From an uncultured Bacilli bacterium (GTDB lineage: Bacteria > Bacillota_I > Bacilli_A > RF39 > UBA660): a DNA stretch of 42,564 nucleotides. Positions within the stretch are counted from its first letter, which is position 1, and each line of letters starts with the position of its first letter. Positions 1-9,892 of the stretch are shown in pieces. The position numbers were made by a program, and so were the translations under genes. The notes beneath the pieces were generated by a model, which saw nothing but the letters and a program-made list of their open reading frames with translations, did no database searches and was not told where the DNA came from. The stretch lies in assembly GCA_905235065.1 (NCBI GenBank), contig CAJOJR010000015.1, positions 1-42,564 on the forward strand, in the 5' to 3' direction.

Positions 1-24
1 TAATTATGTGATATTATGAATAAG

Positions 25-111
25 CAAATTTATATTTATATATAATTTGATTAGTGGGAGATTATTGGATTATCGTGAACCACTCGCGAAAAAAATTATA
101 CTAATAGGGAG
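25..111 (+). promoter_or_regulatory. Probable 5' leader of rplK-rplA mRNA (r-protein autoregulatory leader-like)
   Basis: agtggg...ccact pairing and 'ccactcgcg' shortly upstream of the rplK SD (gggaggtg); resembles leaders preceding rplK in Firmicutes. Only weakly supported by eye. Confidence 0.35.
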
Positions 112-120
112 GTGTTTTTC

Positions 121-732
121 GTGGCAAAGAATATAACAAAAGTAATTAAATTGCAAATTGAAGCAGGTAAAGCTACACCAGCTCCACCAGTTGGAACTGT
201 TTTAGGTCCTGCAGGAATTAACTTACAAGAATTCTGTACTAGATATAATGATGCAACTAGAGATCAAATGGGTAATGTAATTCCAGTTGTAATTAATATT
301 TATGAAGACAGAACATTTGATTTTGTATTAAAGACTCCGCCAGCATCAGTTCTTTTAAAGAAAGCAGCTAACTTAGGGAAAGCTTCTGCTAAAGGAGCTA
401 ACCAAGTAGTGGCTACTATCACAAAAGATGATTTAAGAAAAATAGCTGAAATTAAATTACCTGATTTAAATGCGTACACAATTGAAGAAGCTATGAATAT
501 AGTTGAAGGTACTGCAAGAAATATGGGTATTGCTATTAAAGGTGTTAATGATGCTGAATTAGCAGAACAAGCTGCAGAAGCTCAAAAGGCTGCTGAAGAA
601 TATGCTAAAATGGAAGCTGACTTAGAACAAATGGAAGCTGATGCTAAATCTATGGCTGAAGAAACTCCAGAAGTTGAAGTAAGCGAACAATCACAAGCTA
701 CTGAAGAATCAGAAGAAAAAACTGAAGAATAA
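121..732 (+). CDS. rplK: 50S ribosomal protein L11 with an acidic C-terminal extension
   Basis: [33 protein letters not shown]...[11 protein letters not shown] is classic L11; GTG start at 121 behind SD gggaggtg. Confidence 0.95.
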   Translation: MAKNITKVIKLQIEAGKATPAPPVGTVLGPAGINLQEFCTRYNDATRDQMGNVIPVVINIYEDRTFDFVLKTPPASVLLKKAANLGKASAKGANQVVATITKDDLRKIAEIKLPDLNAYTIEEAMNIVEGTARNMGIAIKGVNDAELAEQAAEAQKAAEEYAKMEADLEQMEADAKSMAEETPEVEVSEQSQATEESEEKTEE

Positions 733-783
733 AAATATAAAGTCGAGTAAAAAATATAATCCAAACCACAGAAGGAGGGTATT

Positions 784-1473
784 ATGAAGAAACATGGTAA
801 AAATTATGTGGAAGCTTCAAAATTAGTTGATAAATCAAAAGTTTATTCAGTTGATGAAGCGCTAAAAACTTTAAAAAGTTTGAAGAAAAGAAATTTTGAT
901 GAAACTGTTGAAGTAGCTCTTAAATTAAATATAGATGCTAAGAAAACAGATATGAGCATTAGAAATTCAGTTGTATTACCTAATGGTACTGGTAAATCAA
1001 AAAAAATCTTAGTTGTTACTAAAATGGCTGCTAAAGATGCTAAAGAAGCTGGTGCTGATTATGTAGGAGATATGGATATGATTGAAAAAATTGAAAAAGA
1101 AAATTGGTTCGATTTCGATGTAATCGTAGCTACTCCTGATATGATGGCTGCATTAGGTAAAATAGGTAAGATTTTAGGACCTAAAGGTTTAATGCCAAAT
1201 CCTAAACTTGGAACTGTCACAACTAATGTAAAAACTGCAATTGAAAACATCAAAAAAGGTCAAGTTGAATATAAGAATGATTCTTACGGAAATGTTCATG
1301 CATTATTTGGAAAATTATCTTTTAGTGAAGAAGCTTTAAAAGAAAACTTAACTACAATAGTTAAAGAAATCATTAAAAATAAACCAAATGGTGTTAAAGG
1401 GACATTTATTAAGAATATAAGTATTTCTTCAACAATGAGTCCAGGTTTAAAAATTGATGTTAATGAATTTTAA
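784..1473 (+). CDS. rplA: 50S ribosomal protein L1
   Basis: MKKHGKNYVEA...GKIGKILGPKGLMPNPKLGTVT, L1 signature. Confidence 0.97.
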   Translation: MKKHGKNYVEASKLVDKSKVYSVDEALKTLKSLKKRNFDETVEVALKLNIDAKKTDMSIRNSVVLPNGTGKSKKILVVTKMAAKDAKEAGADYVGDMDMIEKIEKENWFDFDVIVATPDMMAALGKIGKILGPKGLMPNPKLGTVTTNVKTAIENIKKGQVEYKNDSYGNVHALFGKLSFSEEALKENLTTIVKEIIKNKPNGVKGTFIKNISISSTMSPGLKIDVNEF

Positions 1474-1500
1474 GAAGCATGTATATGCTTCTTTTTTGTT
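1471..1500 (+). terminator. Intrinsic terminator after rplA
   Basis: aagaagcat-gta-tatgcttctt followed by a T run. Confidence 0.8.
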
Positions 1501-1541
1501 TGTTTAAATGATATAATAAAGATGATAATAAGGAGAAACTT

Positions 1542-1706
1542 ATGAATAAAATATTTAGTGTTTTAGATATTAGCGGGCCCGGGATTCCAAAAAGGCCTAC
1601 CACAATATCTGATAGCACAATTATAATAGGAATAGCAGTAGCTGTTATAATAATTATTGTAGTGGCTGTATCAATTAAACTTATTAACAAAAAGAAAAAG
1701 CAGTAG
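1542..1706 (+). CDS. 54-aa single-pass membrane protein, not in the ORF track
   Basis: SD aaggag at 1530-1535; ATG 1542 to TAG 1706: MNKIFSVLDISGPGIPKRPTTISDSTIIIGIAVAVIIIIVVAVSIKLINKKKKQ. Stop is 8 nt before the next start. Confidence 0.75.
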   Translation: MNKIFSVLDISGPGIPKRPTTISDSTIIIGIAVAVIIIIVVAVSIKLINKKKKQ

Positions 1707-1714
1707 GTATAAGT

Positions 1715-2767
1715 ATGAGAATATTAAATGTATTAAAATCAAAAAATATTGCTTGTGGATACTTATATTTTTATGCCCACTTTATAACTGAGATAGCCTG
1801 TTTCTATTTTTTATCAAAAGTCACAAGTGGTTCAAACTTTATTTGGTTAATACCATTTATTTATGATGGCCTTGCATTTGTACCACAAAATTTAATTGGT
1901 TATATTAATGATTTAAAGCCAAAACTAAATACAGGATTAATTGGTGCTATATTGATGGCGCTTGCTTATGTATTTTACATATTAGGTTTTAATGTAATAA
2001 TTCCTCTAATTGTAATTGCTATTGGAAATGCTTTTTTACATGTCAGTGGAGCTGAAAATACTTTAAGGGTTAGTGAGGGGAAACTTGCTCATTCGGCCAT
2101 ATTTGTTGGTGGTGGATCTTTTGGTGTTATAACTGGTAAACTTTTAGCATCTACAAGCATTAATCCTATAATAATGATACCTTTAATTTTAACAATAATG
2201 CCTTTTGTATTACTTGCTGATACATATAGAGATTATAGTAAGAAAGAGACAAAATTTGATTATGCAAATAAAAAAGTATCCCCTTACTTAATTGTTATAC
2301 TTTCTATATTTGTAGTTATAGTAAGAGGATATATGGGATATGGAATACCAACAAGCTGGAATAAGACAGTTCTCCAAACAGTGTTACTCTTTGTAACTAT
2401 GGGAATAGGTAAATGTTTAGGGGGAATATTGTCAGATGCCTATGGTATAAGACGGGTTGGTATAATAAGCACACTTTTAGCAATACCATTTTTATGCTTT
2501 GGAGATGATTTAATGGTTGTCTCTTTAATAGGGGTAATGATGTTTTCTATGACTATGTCAATAACACTAGCATTACTTGCAAGCATATATAAAGATAAAC
2601 CTGGTCTTGCTTTTGGATTTACAACAATAGGTTTATTCTTAGGAACAGTACCAATATTCTTTATGACTATAACAAGTAAATTTGCAAATATATTTATGAT
2701 AATAATAATGTCAATAGTTTGTTCATTTATATTAGGAAGTATAATTAAAAAGGAGAGTAGATTATGA
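1715..2767 (+). CDS. MFS-like polytopic membrane transporter
   Basis: 350 aa with many TM helices; MFS-like loops such as GGILSDAYGIRRVG. Confidence 0.75.
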   Translation: MRILNVLKSKNIACGYLYFYAHFITEIACFYFLSKVTSGSNFIWLIPFIYDGLAFVPQNLIGYINDLKPKLNTGLIGAILMALAYVFYILGFNVIIPLIVIAIGNAFLHVSGAENTLRVSEGKLAHSAIFVGGGSFGVITGKLLASTSINPIIMIPLILTIMPFVLLADTYRDYSKKETKFDYANKKVSPYLIVILSIFVVIVRGYMGYGIPTSWNKTVLQTVLLFVTMGIGKCLGGILSDAYGIRRVGIISTLLAIPFLCFGDDLMVVSLIGVMMFSMTMSITLALLASIYKDKPGLAFGFTTIGLFLGTVPIFFMTITSKFANIFMIIIMSIVCSFILGSIIKKESRL

Positions 2768-2904
2768 TAAAAAGTATATTTAATGAGCTTTACATATCAA
2801 ATGACAAATTTGTTTTTTATAGTTATATATTTGTTATAATAGTTTTGATAATATTATCTATCATAATTGGATATAAGGAAGTAAAGAAAAATGAATCTAA
2901 ATGA
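2764..2904 (+). CDS. 46-aa small membrane protein, not in the ORF track
   Basis: ATGA overlap with the upstream stop; MIKSIFNELYISNDKFVFYSYIFVIIVLIILSIIIGYKEVKKNESK; overlaps the next CDS start at 2891. Confidence 0.7.
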   Translation: MIKSIFNELYISNDKFVFYSYIFVIIVLIILSIIIGYKEVKKNESK

Positions 2905-3241
2905 TTTACCTTATATAATGGCTAGATGCTTAATATTAACAATAATCATTGAAGTTGGTATTGCTATAATACTTGGTTACAGAAAAAAAGATTTGATAAA
3001 TGTATTACTTGTTAATATTATGACTAATCCAATAGTTGTAACTGTACCATTATATTTTAATGTAAAATATGGTTTATTAGAAAGAAATATAGCCTTATTA
3101 ATACTAGAATTATTAACGGTATTTGTTGAAGGATATATTTATAAAAAGTATTTATCAAAGAGAAAAATCAACCCATATATACTATCGTTAATACTAAATG
3201 CTTCCTCATATTTAATTGGGGTGGTTATAAATTATTTATAA
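2891..3241 (+). CDS. 116-aa polytopic membrane protein
   Basis: Several hydrophobic helices; overlaps the 46-aa ORF by 14 nt. Confidence 0.75.
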   Translation: MNLNDLPYIMARCLILTIIIEVGIAIILGYRKKDLINVLLVNIMTNPIVVTVPLYFNVKYGLLERNIALLILELLTVFVEGYIYKKYLSKRKINPYILSLILNASSYLIGVVINYL

Positions 3242-3254
3242 AAGGAGAAAAGAT

Positions 3255-4427
3255 ATGAAAAAAATATTTTATTTAATAATAGGGGTTTTAATGTCTATTC
3301 CATTATTTGTGAAGGCGGATATGGGTTCACCTATGATAGAAACGTATAAAGCTTCAATAAAAAATCCAGAAGGTGCACATGTATACAAATATGATTCTGA
3401 CAGACGTAAATATTTAGTTACAAGCGAAGTGTTACCTTATGGTAAAGAAATAACAGTTTGGTATGAAGAAGAAGGTTATGCGCATATTGAAGAGAACAAT
3501 GGAACTGTAAAATTAACTGATATAACCCCTGTTGTAAAGAATTATAGTGTAAATTTAAAAGATTTATTGCCAAGTGATTCTGCAATAGTTTTAGTTGACC
3601 AAGAAATAAAAAAAGGTCCAGCAGAAGCATATGATGGTACTGGAACAGTAATTCCTGCTGGTACTAAAATTTCAATAAGATTTTTTGATTCTGTCGCCAA
3701 AGAATCTGATCACTGGGTTTATGTTGAATATAATGGGGTAAAGGGATTTATAGATACATTAGGTGCTAAAATAGCTTATGGTAAAATAAACGATCAACAA
3801 TACATGACTAATAAGCTTACTGTTGTAAAAGATCCAAAGACTGGTGAGGAAATAAAAAAGATTAATGTAAATACAATTATAAAAGGTGAAGTATATGTCG
3901 TTGATCCATGGAGTCGATCTTACTATTTAATATGTGATGATTTTTCGGGGCTTGTACTTGAATTTGATTTAGCAGTAAAAAATGATGAACCAATAAAATA
4001 TACAATTTTACAAGACATGAATATATTTGAAACTATTGATGAAGATGCTGAAGTTGTTGGAACCATAACAGAAGGAACAGTTATTAATGCAATATATCAA
4101 TTCGAAGATAAAGGATTTTTGGGTATATATTATGAAAAAGGCAATATAAAAGGTTGGGTAACTCCAACATATGATATGAATTCTAGTTCATGGCATCAAT
4201 ATATAGAATTATATGCTGACTATGAAAAAGAGAATCTAGATTATTATTTATCCCAAAATGAAGAGGTTTCTAGCGAAGAAGATATTTATTATGAAGAAGA
4301 TGAGCCACAAAGTTATAAAAATCCAAAAGAGACTCTTTATATATGTATAGGTATAGGGTTTATTATTTGTGTAACTGGTGGAGTGATTATAGCATTAGTA
4401 AATAAAAAGAAGAAAGATAAAAAGTAA
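3255..4427 (+). CDS. Membrane-anchored extracellular protein with bacterial SH3-like repeats
   Basis: N-terminal signal peptide MKKIFYLIIGVLMSIPLFVKADMG, SH3b-like segments, C-terminal TM and KKKKDKK tail; SD aaggag. Confidence 0.8.
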   Translation: MKKIFYLIIGVLMSIPLFVKADMGSPMIETYKASIKNPEGAHVYKYDSDRRKYLVTSEVLPYGKEITVWYEEEGYAHIEENNGTVKLTDITPVVKNYSVNLKDLLPSDSAIVLVDQEIKKGPAEAYDGTGTVIPAGTKISIRFFDSVAKESDHWVYVEYNGVKGFIDTLGAKIAYGKINDQQYMTNKLTVVKDPKTGEEIKKINVNTIIKGEVYVVDPWSRSYYLICDDFSGLVLEFDLAVKNDEPIKYTILQDMNIFETIDEDAEVVGTITEGTVINAIYQFEDKGFLGIYYEKGNIKGWVTPTYDMNSSSWHQYIELYADYEKENLDYYLSQNEEVSSEEDIYYEEDEPQSYKNPKETLYICIGIGFIICVTGGVIIALVNKKKKDKK

Positions 4428-4453
4428 TTATCATAAGATGATTACTTTTTTAA
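4424..4453 (+). terminator. Intrinsic terminator after the membrane operon
   Basis: aaagtaattatc-ataa-gatgattacttttttaat. Confidence 0.75.
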
Positions 4454-4471
4454 TAAAATTAAAAGAAATAC

Positions 4472-4500
4472 TTGAAAAATACATTTTATTATTATATAAT
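4472..4500 (+). promoter_or_regulatory. Sigma-A-like promoter for rplJ-rplL
   Basis: TTGAAA-17-TATAAT. Confidence 0.75.
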
Positions 4501-4504
4501 ACAA

Positions 4505-4613
4505 ATCGATGAAGAAAAGAAGTCCCCAAAGACAGTAGGTACAAACATAAATCCTACCGAGGTGAAATCTTATATAACGTTTATAAGCTTTCCCTTGGGA
4601 AAGCTTTTTCTTT
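4505..4613 (+). promoter_or_regulatory. L10 leader (autoregulatory r-protein leader) with terminator-like hairpin
   Basis: agtccccaaagacagtaggt...cctaccgaggtgaaat followed by aagctttccc-ttgggaaagcttttt; typical L10_leader layout before rplJ. Confidence 0.88.
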
Positions 4614-4637
4614 ATTAATCAAAAAAGGAGGATATAT

Positions 4638-5141
4638 ATGGCAAGCGAAAGAATTCTTGAACAAAAGAAAGCTGTTGTTGAAGAAATTAAGAATAAGTTA
4701 GATAATGCTAAAACTTTCTTGTTAATAGATTATCGTGGACTTAGTGTTTCTGAGATTACAGAACTAAGAAGAAGTTTAAGAGAAATAGGATCTGACATAA
4801 AAGTTTATAAAAATACTTTAATGAATTTAGCTTTAAAAGATAAAGACATTAAATTAAATGACTTTATGGAAGGACCTAATGCATACTTATTCTCAGGTGA
4901 TATAATTGAACCTATTAAGGTTGTAAGTAAATTTGCTAAAGAACATCCTGCACTAGAAATTAGAGCTGGATATATCGATTCAGAAGTAGTTGATACAAAT
5001 GTTATTAAACAATATGCTGAAATACCTTCAATGGAAGGATTGCTTACAATGTTTGCTGGTGGCTTAATTGAACACTTAAGAAATTTAAGTATTGGGCTTA
5101 ACTTATATGCTGAAAAGTTAGAAAAAGGAGGAAATGAATAA
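4638..5141 (+). CDS. rplJ: 50S ribosomal protein L10
   Basis: [25 protein letters not shown]...[10 protein letters not shown]. Confidence 0.97.
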   Translation: MASERILEQKKAVVEEIKNKLDNAKTFLLIDYRGLSVSEITELRRSLREIGSDIKVYKNTLMNLALKDKDIKLNDFMEGPNAYLFSGDIIEPIKVVSKFAKEHPALEIRAGYIDSEVVDTNVIKQYAEIPSMEGLLTMFAGGLIEHLRNLSIGLNLYAEKLEKGGNE

Positions 5142-5509
5142 TGGCAAAAATTGAAAACAAAGACATTATCGCAGCATTAAAAGAAAAAACTATTCTTGAA
5201 GTTAAAGAATTAGTTGATATGATGAAAGAAGAATTTGGTGTTGATCCAAGTGCAGTAGCAGTAGCAGCTGCTCCAGCAGCTGCAGCAGAAGAAGAAGGAA
5301 GTTCTACTAAGACTGTTGTATTAAAGAATGCTGGTGCTCAAAAATTACAAGTTATTAAAGTAATTAGAGAAGTTACTGGATTAGGACTAAAAGAAGCTAA
5401 AGATTTAGCTGATGCTGGAGGAAATATTAAAGAAAATGTTTCAGCTGATGAAGCTAACGAATTAAAAGCAAAACTTGAAGAAGTTGGCGCTGAAGTAGAA
5501 TTAGCTTAA
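5141..5509 (+). CDS. rplL: 50S ribosomal protein L7/L12
   Basis: [23 protein letters not shown]...[19 protein letters not shown]. Confidence 0.98.
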   Translation: MAKIENKDIIAALKEKTILEVKELVDMMKEEFGVDPSAVAVAAAPAAAAEEEGSSTKTVVLKNAGAQKLQVIKVIREVTGLGLKEAKDLADAGGNIKENVSADEANELKAKLEEVGAEVELA

Positions 5510-5512
5510 TTT

Positions 5513-5541
5513 AAATAAGCCTTTGAAAAAAGGCTTTTTTG
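5513..5541 (+). terminator. Intrinsic terminator after rplL
   Basis: aagccttt-gaaa-aaaggctttttt. Confidence 0.75.
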
Positions 5542-5564
5542 CGTTTATAAAGGAAGGATATTTT

Positions 5565-6155
5565 ATGGAACATTATTTTACTAATAATGAATCTTTAGAA
5601 AGTAAGATAAAAGAAATAAATTATAGTATTTTGGATAAGAAATTTAGTCTCTTTACAGATTTAGGCGTGTTTTCTAAAGATAAAGTGGATTTTGGAACAG
5701 ATCTTTTATTAAGAACATATTTAAATAATCATAGTGAATCTTTAAAGGTTTTAGATGTCGGATGCGGTTATGGGGTAATTGGTTTAGTAGTTGAATCAAT
5801 AACAAACTCTAAAGTAGATATGATCGATATTAATAAGAGAAGTGTTCATCTTACTAAAATGAATATTAAAAAGATGAAATCAAATAATAATGTATTTTAT
5901 TCAGATGCTTATAGTGAAGTAAATGATAAATATGATGTAGTTATTACTAATCCGCCAATTAGAGTGGGAAATGGTAAGCTTTTTGAAATCTTAATAGACG
6001 CAAAAAAGCATTTAAATAAAGAAGGAGAATTATGGTATGTTATAAGAAAAGACCAAGGTGGGCTTACCATAATGAAAAAATTAGAAAGCATTTATAATGT
6101 GGAGATAAAAGAAAAGAAAAAAGGATATATAATTTTTTGCGCAAAAAATAAATAA
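5565..6155 (+). CDS. Class I SAM-dependent methyltransferase, RsmC-like
   Basis: MEHYFTNNESLESK...VLDVGCGYGVIG...VITNPPIRVG; NPP(I/F)R motif; sits between rplL and rpoB as ybxB does in Bacillus. ATG 5565 preferred over 5523, which lies in the terminator. Confidence 0.88.
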   Translation: MEHYFTNNESLESKIKEINYSILDKKFSLFTDLGVFSKDKVDFGTDLLLRTYLNNHSESLKVLDVGCGYGVIGLVVESITNSKVDMIDINKRSVHLTKMNIKKMKSNNNVFYSDAYSEVNDKYDVVITNPPIRVGNGKLFEILIDAKKHLNKEGELWYVIRKDQGGLTIMKKLESIYNVEIKEKKKGYIIFCAKNK

Positions 6156-6160
6156 AATCA

Positions 6161-6189
6161 TTGACTTGTTTACATACATTTGATAAAAT
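6161..6189 (+). promoter_or_regulatory. rpoB promoter
   Basis: TTGACT-17-TAAAAT. Confidence 0.75.
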
Positions 6190-6261
6190 TATAAATTGCG
6201 ATATATTGATTTTTAAATTATTGTATCTTTTAAAAAAAATTATTGGGATTGGGGTGAAAAT

Positions 6262-9200
6262 GTGGCATACAAAATAAAGAAATTTGGTGACCATACTGAG
6301 AGAAGATATTATGGTTCTTCTCGTAACACGTTGGAACTTAGCAATTTGCTAGAAATTCAAAAGAGTTCTTTTGAAAGATTCTTAAAGGAAGGAATAAAAG
6401 AAGTTTTCGATGATGTTTTCCCTGTTGAAAGTTTTTCAGGTTCATTATCACTAGAATTCGGTGATTATTCTTTTGATGAGCCTAAATATTCAGTTAAGGA
6501 AAGCAAGGAAAGAAGAGTTAGTTATGCTGCTCCATTAAAAGTTCAAGCAAGACTTTTCATAAACGAAACTGGTGAAGTTAAGGAACAAGAAGTATACCTA
6601 GGTGATATGCCTTTAATGACACCAACAGGATCATTTATTATTAATGGTGTAGAAAGAGTTATTAACTCTCAATTAGTTCGTTCTCCAAGTATTTATTTCA
6701 AAAATGAAGTAGATAAAAATGGTAGAAACTTAATTAAAAGTGAAATAATACCTAATAAAGGAACTTGGCTAGAATTTGAATTAGATGCTAGAAATATTTT
6801 CCATGTAAGAATTGATAGAACAAGAAAAGTTACAATGACAACTTTACTTAGAGCTTTAGGGTTATCTTCTGATGAAGATATCATTAAAGTATTTGGTGAA
6901 GATGAAATCATAACTAACACAATAGCAAAAGATTCTACTAGTAATACAGATGAAGCATTAATAGAAATTTATGAAAAATTAAGACCTGGTGAACCAGCAA
7001 CTCTTGATAGTTCTAAAAACCAATTAATAACTAGATTCTTTGATAAATTTAGATATGACCTTGCTAAAGTAGGTAGATATAAATTTAATAGAAAATTAAA
7101 TGTATTAGATAGATTACTTAATAATAAAATTGCTCAAGATATTAAAGATGGTAAAGAAGTAGTTGTTAAAAAAGGAACAGTTATTACTAAAGAAATTCTT
7201 GAATCTATTAGACCACTATTTGAAAATGGTTATGGTGTTCATGAAGTTAAAATTAATGATGAACTAGATCAATATAATAAAGTTCAAGAAGTTTTAGTAT
7301 ATGCTAATGATGGAAGTAATAATATTAAAAGTTATAGGTAACGATCAAACTATTAATGAAAGAAGACTAACTATATCAGATGTATATGCGGCTACATCTT
7401 ACTATTTAAATTTACAATATGGTGTGGGACATTTAGATGAAATAGACCATTTGGGTAACAGAAGAGTTAGACAAAGCGGCGAACTTATTGGTAACCAATT
7501 TAAAGTTGGTATTGAAAGAATGGAAAGAGTAATAAGAGAAAGAATGTCTACTCAAGAAATAGATGCTGTTACTCCTAAAAGTTTAATTAACATTCGTCCA
7601 GTTACTGCTGCTTTAAAAGAATTCTTTGGTAGTTCGCAATTATCAAAATTCATGGATCAAATAAATCCAGTAGCAGAATTAAATGATAAAAGACGTCTTA
7701 GTGCTTTAGGACCAGGAGGATTATCTAGAGATAGAGCTGGTATGGAAGTTCGTGACGTTAACCCATCTCATTATGGAAGAATTTGTCCAATTGAAACTCC
7801 AGAAGGACAAAACATTGGACTTATTACATCACTTGCAAGTTATGCTAAAGTAAATGAATATGGATTTATAATGACACCTTATAGAAAAGTAGTTAATGGT
7901 GTTGTGCAAAAAGATATAGTATATATGACTGCTGATGAAGAAGAAGATTACTATATTTCACAAGCTACAATTAATTGTGATGCAAAAGGTAAAATTCTTG
8001 ATGAGCAAGTACCTGCTAGATTAGGCGGAGAGAACTTAATTATACCAACTGAAAAAGTAAACTATATAGATGTATCTCCTAACCAAATTGTATCTATTAC
8101 AACATCAATGATTCCATTTATGGAACATGATGATGCTAATAGAACACTAATGGGAGCTAACATGCAACGTCAAGCAGTACCTCTATTAAAACCTGAAGCT
8201 CCAATTGTTGGAACAGGTGTTGAATATATGGCTGCTCATGATTCTGGTGCTGTAGTAGTGGCAGAAGAAGATGGTGTAGTTGATTATGTTGATGCTAAAA
8301 AAATAGTTGTAAAAGGTACCGATAATAAGAAACATACATATGAAATGATATCTTATCAAAGAAGTAATGCTGAAACTTGTTATAATCAACATCCGATTGT
8401 TAGAAAAGGGGATGCAGTACGTAAAGATATGGTTCTTGCTGATGGACCTTCAACTGAAAATGGAGAGTTAGCATTAGGACGTAACCTTTTAGTTGCATTC
8501 ATGACATTTAATGGTTATAACTATGAAGATGCTGTAATACTTAATGAAAGAATAGTTAAAGATGATGTACTTACAATGGTACACATTGAAATGAAAGAAA
8601 TAGAGTGTAGAGATACTAAACTTGGACCTGAAGAATTTACAAGAGATATTCCAAATGTTAGTGAAGAGGCACGTAAAAACTTAGGGGAAGACGGTATCAT
8701 TAGAATAGGTACTGAAGTAAAAGAAAATGATATCCTAGTAGGTAAAGTAACACCTAAAGGTGTACAAGAATTATCTAGTGAAGAAAAATTATTACATGCT
8801 ATATTCGGTGAAAAAACTCGTGAAGTTAGAGATACTTCATTAAGAGTTCCACACGGATCTGATGGAATAGTTCATGATGTTCAAATTTTCACTAAAGAAA
8901 ATTCTGATGAACTTCCAGCTGGTGTTTCTAAAATCGTTAGAGTATATCTTATTAAGAAGAGAAAGATGCAAGTCGGTGATAAGATGGCTGGTCGTCATGG
9001 TAACTCTCTTGTATTACCTGAAGAAGATATGCCATACTTGCCAGATGGTACTCCAGTTGATATCATGCTTAATCCATTAGGTGTTCCATCTCGTATGAAC
9101 TTAGGACAAATACTAGAATTACATATGGGTAATGCTGGTAGAAAATTAGGATGTAAGATTTGTACTCCAGTATTTGATAGTGCTTCTATTAAAGATATAG

Positions 9201-9892
9201 AAGATATTACTAAAGAAGCTGGATTAGATGCTGATTATAAAACTGATTTATATGATGGAAGAACTGGTGAAAAATTTGATAAGAGAGTGGCTGTTGGTGT
9301 CATGTATATGATAAGACTTGTTCACATGGTTGATGATAAATTGCATGCTCGTGCTACTGGACCTTATTCATTAGTTACACAACAACCACTTGGTGGTAAA
9401 GCTCAATTTGGTGGACAAAGATTTGGTGAAATGGAAGTTTGGGCATTATATGCATATGGTGCCGCACACGTACTTCAAGAAATATTAACAATCAAATCAG
9501 ATGATGTATTAGGAAGAGTTAAAGTATATGAAGAATTAGTTAAAGGACAACCTGTTGATCAAGCTGGCGTTCCAGAATCATTCAGAGTATTAATTAAAGA
9601 ATTCCAAGCATTAGGACTTGATATTTCAGTAATAACTAAATCTGGAGAAACCAAAGAAATTAAAGATCTTGAAGATGAAGAAGATAAATTAGATACTCCT
9701 GTTACAATTGATGAAATTGATATTAATAAAGAGTCAGAACCGGTTGTTGAACCAGGAGATGAACAAATAGAAGAAGAATATGATGAAAATGACGGGTTTG
9801 AGGATGAAGATGAAGAGGAAATCGAAAAAGATTTTGAAGCATTCGCAAATTCAGGAATTGAAGATAGTTTTGTAGAGGGGAGTGAAGAATAA
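6262..9892 (+). CDS. rpoB: RNA polymerase beta subunit, interrupted by an apparent +1 frameshift near 7333
   Basis: ORF 6262-7341 is the N-terminal third; ORF 7301-9892 continues in the +1 frame. Joined protein ...[27 protein letters not shown]... is continuous RpoB. Confidence 0.93.

Noticed and set aside
2764-2904. Alternative genetic code (TGA = Trp)
   Set aside because: Trp is encoded by TGG throughout (e.g. rpoC, gpsA), and TGA is used as a stop at 2765-2767 and 2902-2904. Reassigning TGA does not repair the rpoB, rpoC or tex frame breaks.
3418-3630. Minus-strand ORF of 70 aa rich in Leu/Gln/His
   Set aside because: Mirror of the SH3-like protein coding frame; no SD.
8874-9080. Alternative-frame ORFs inside rpoB and rpoC (8874-9080, 12522-12707)
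   Set aside because: Embedded out of frame within conserved coding sequence with no initiation signals.
7301-9892. A genuinely split rpoB (and rpoC) with separately translated subunits
   Set aside because: Second ORFs overlap the first in the +1 frame, begin inside conserved sequence and lack convincing SD/start codons. Indel or recoding is more likely.
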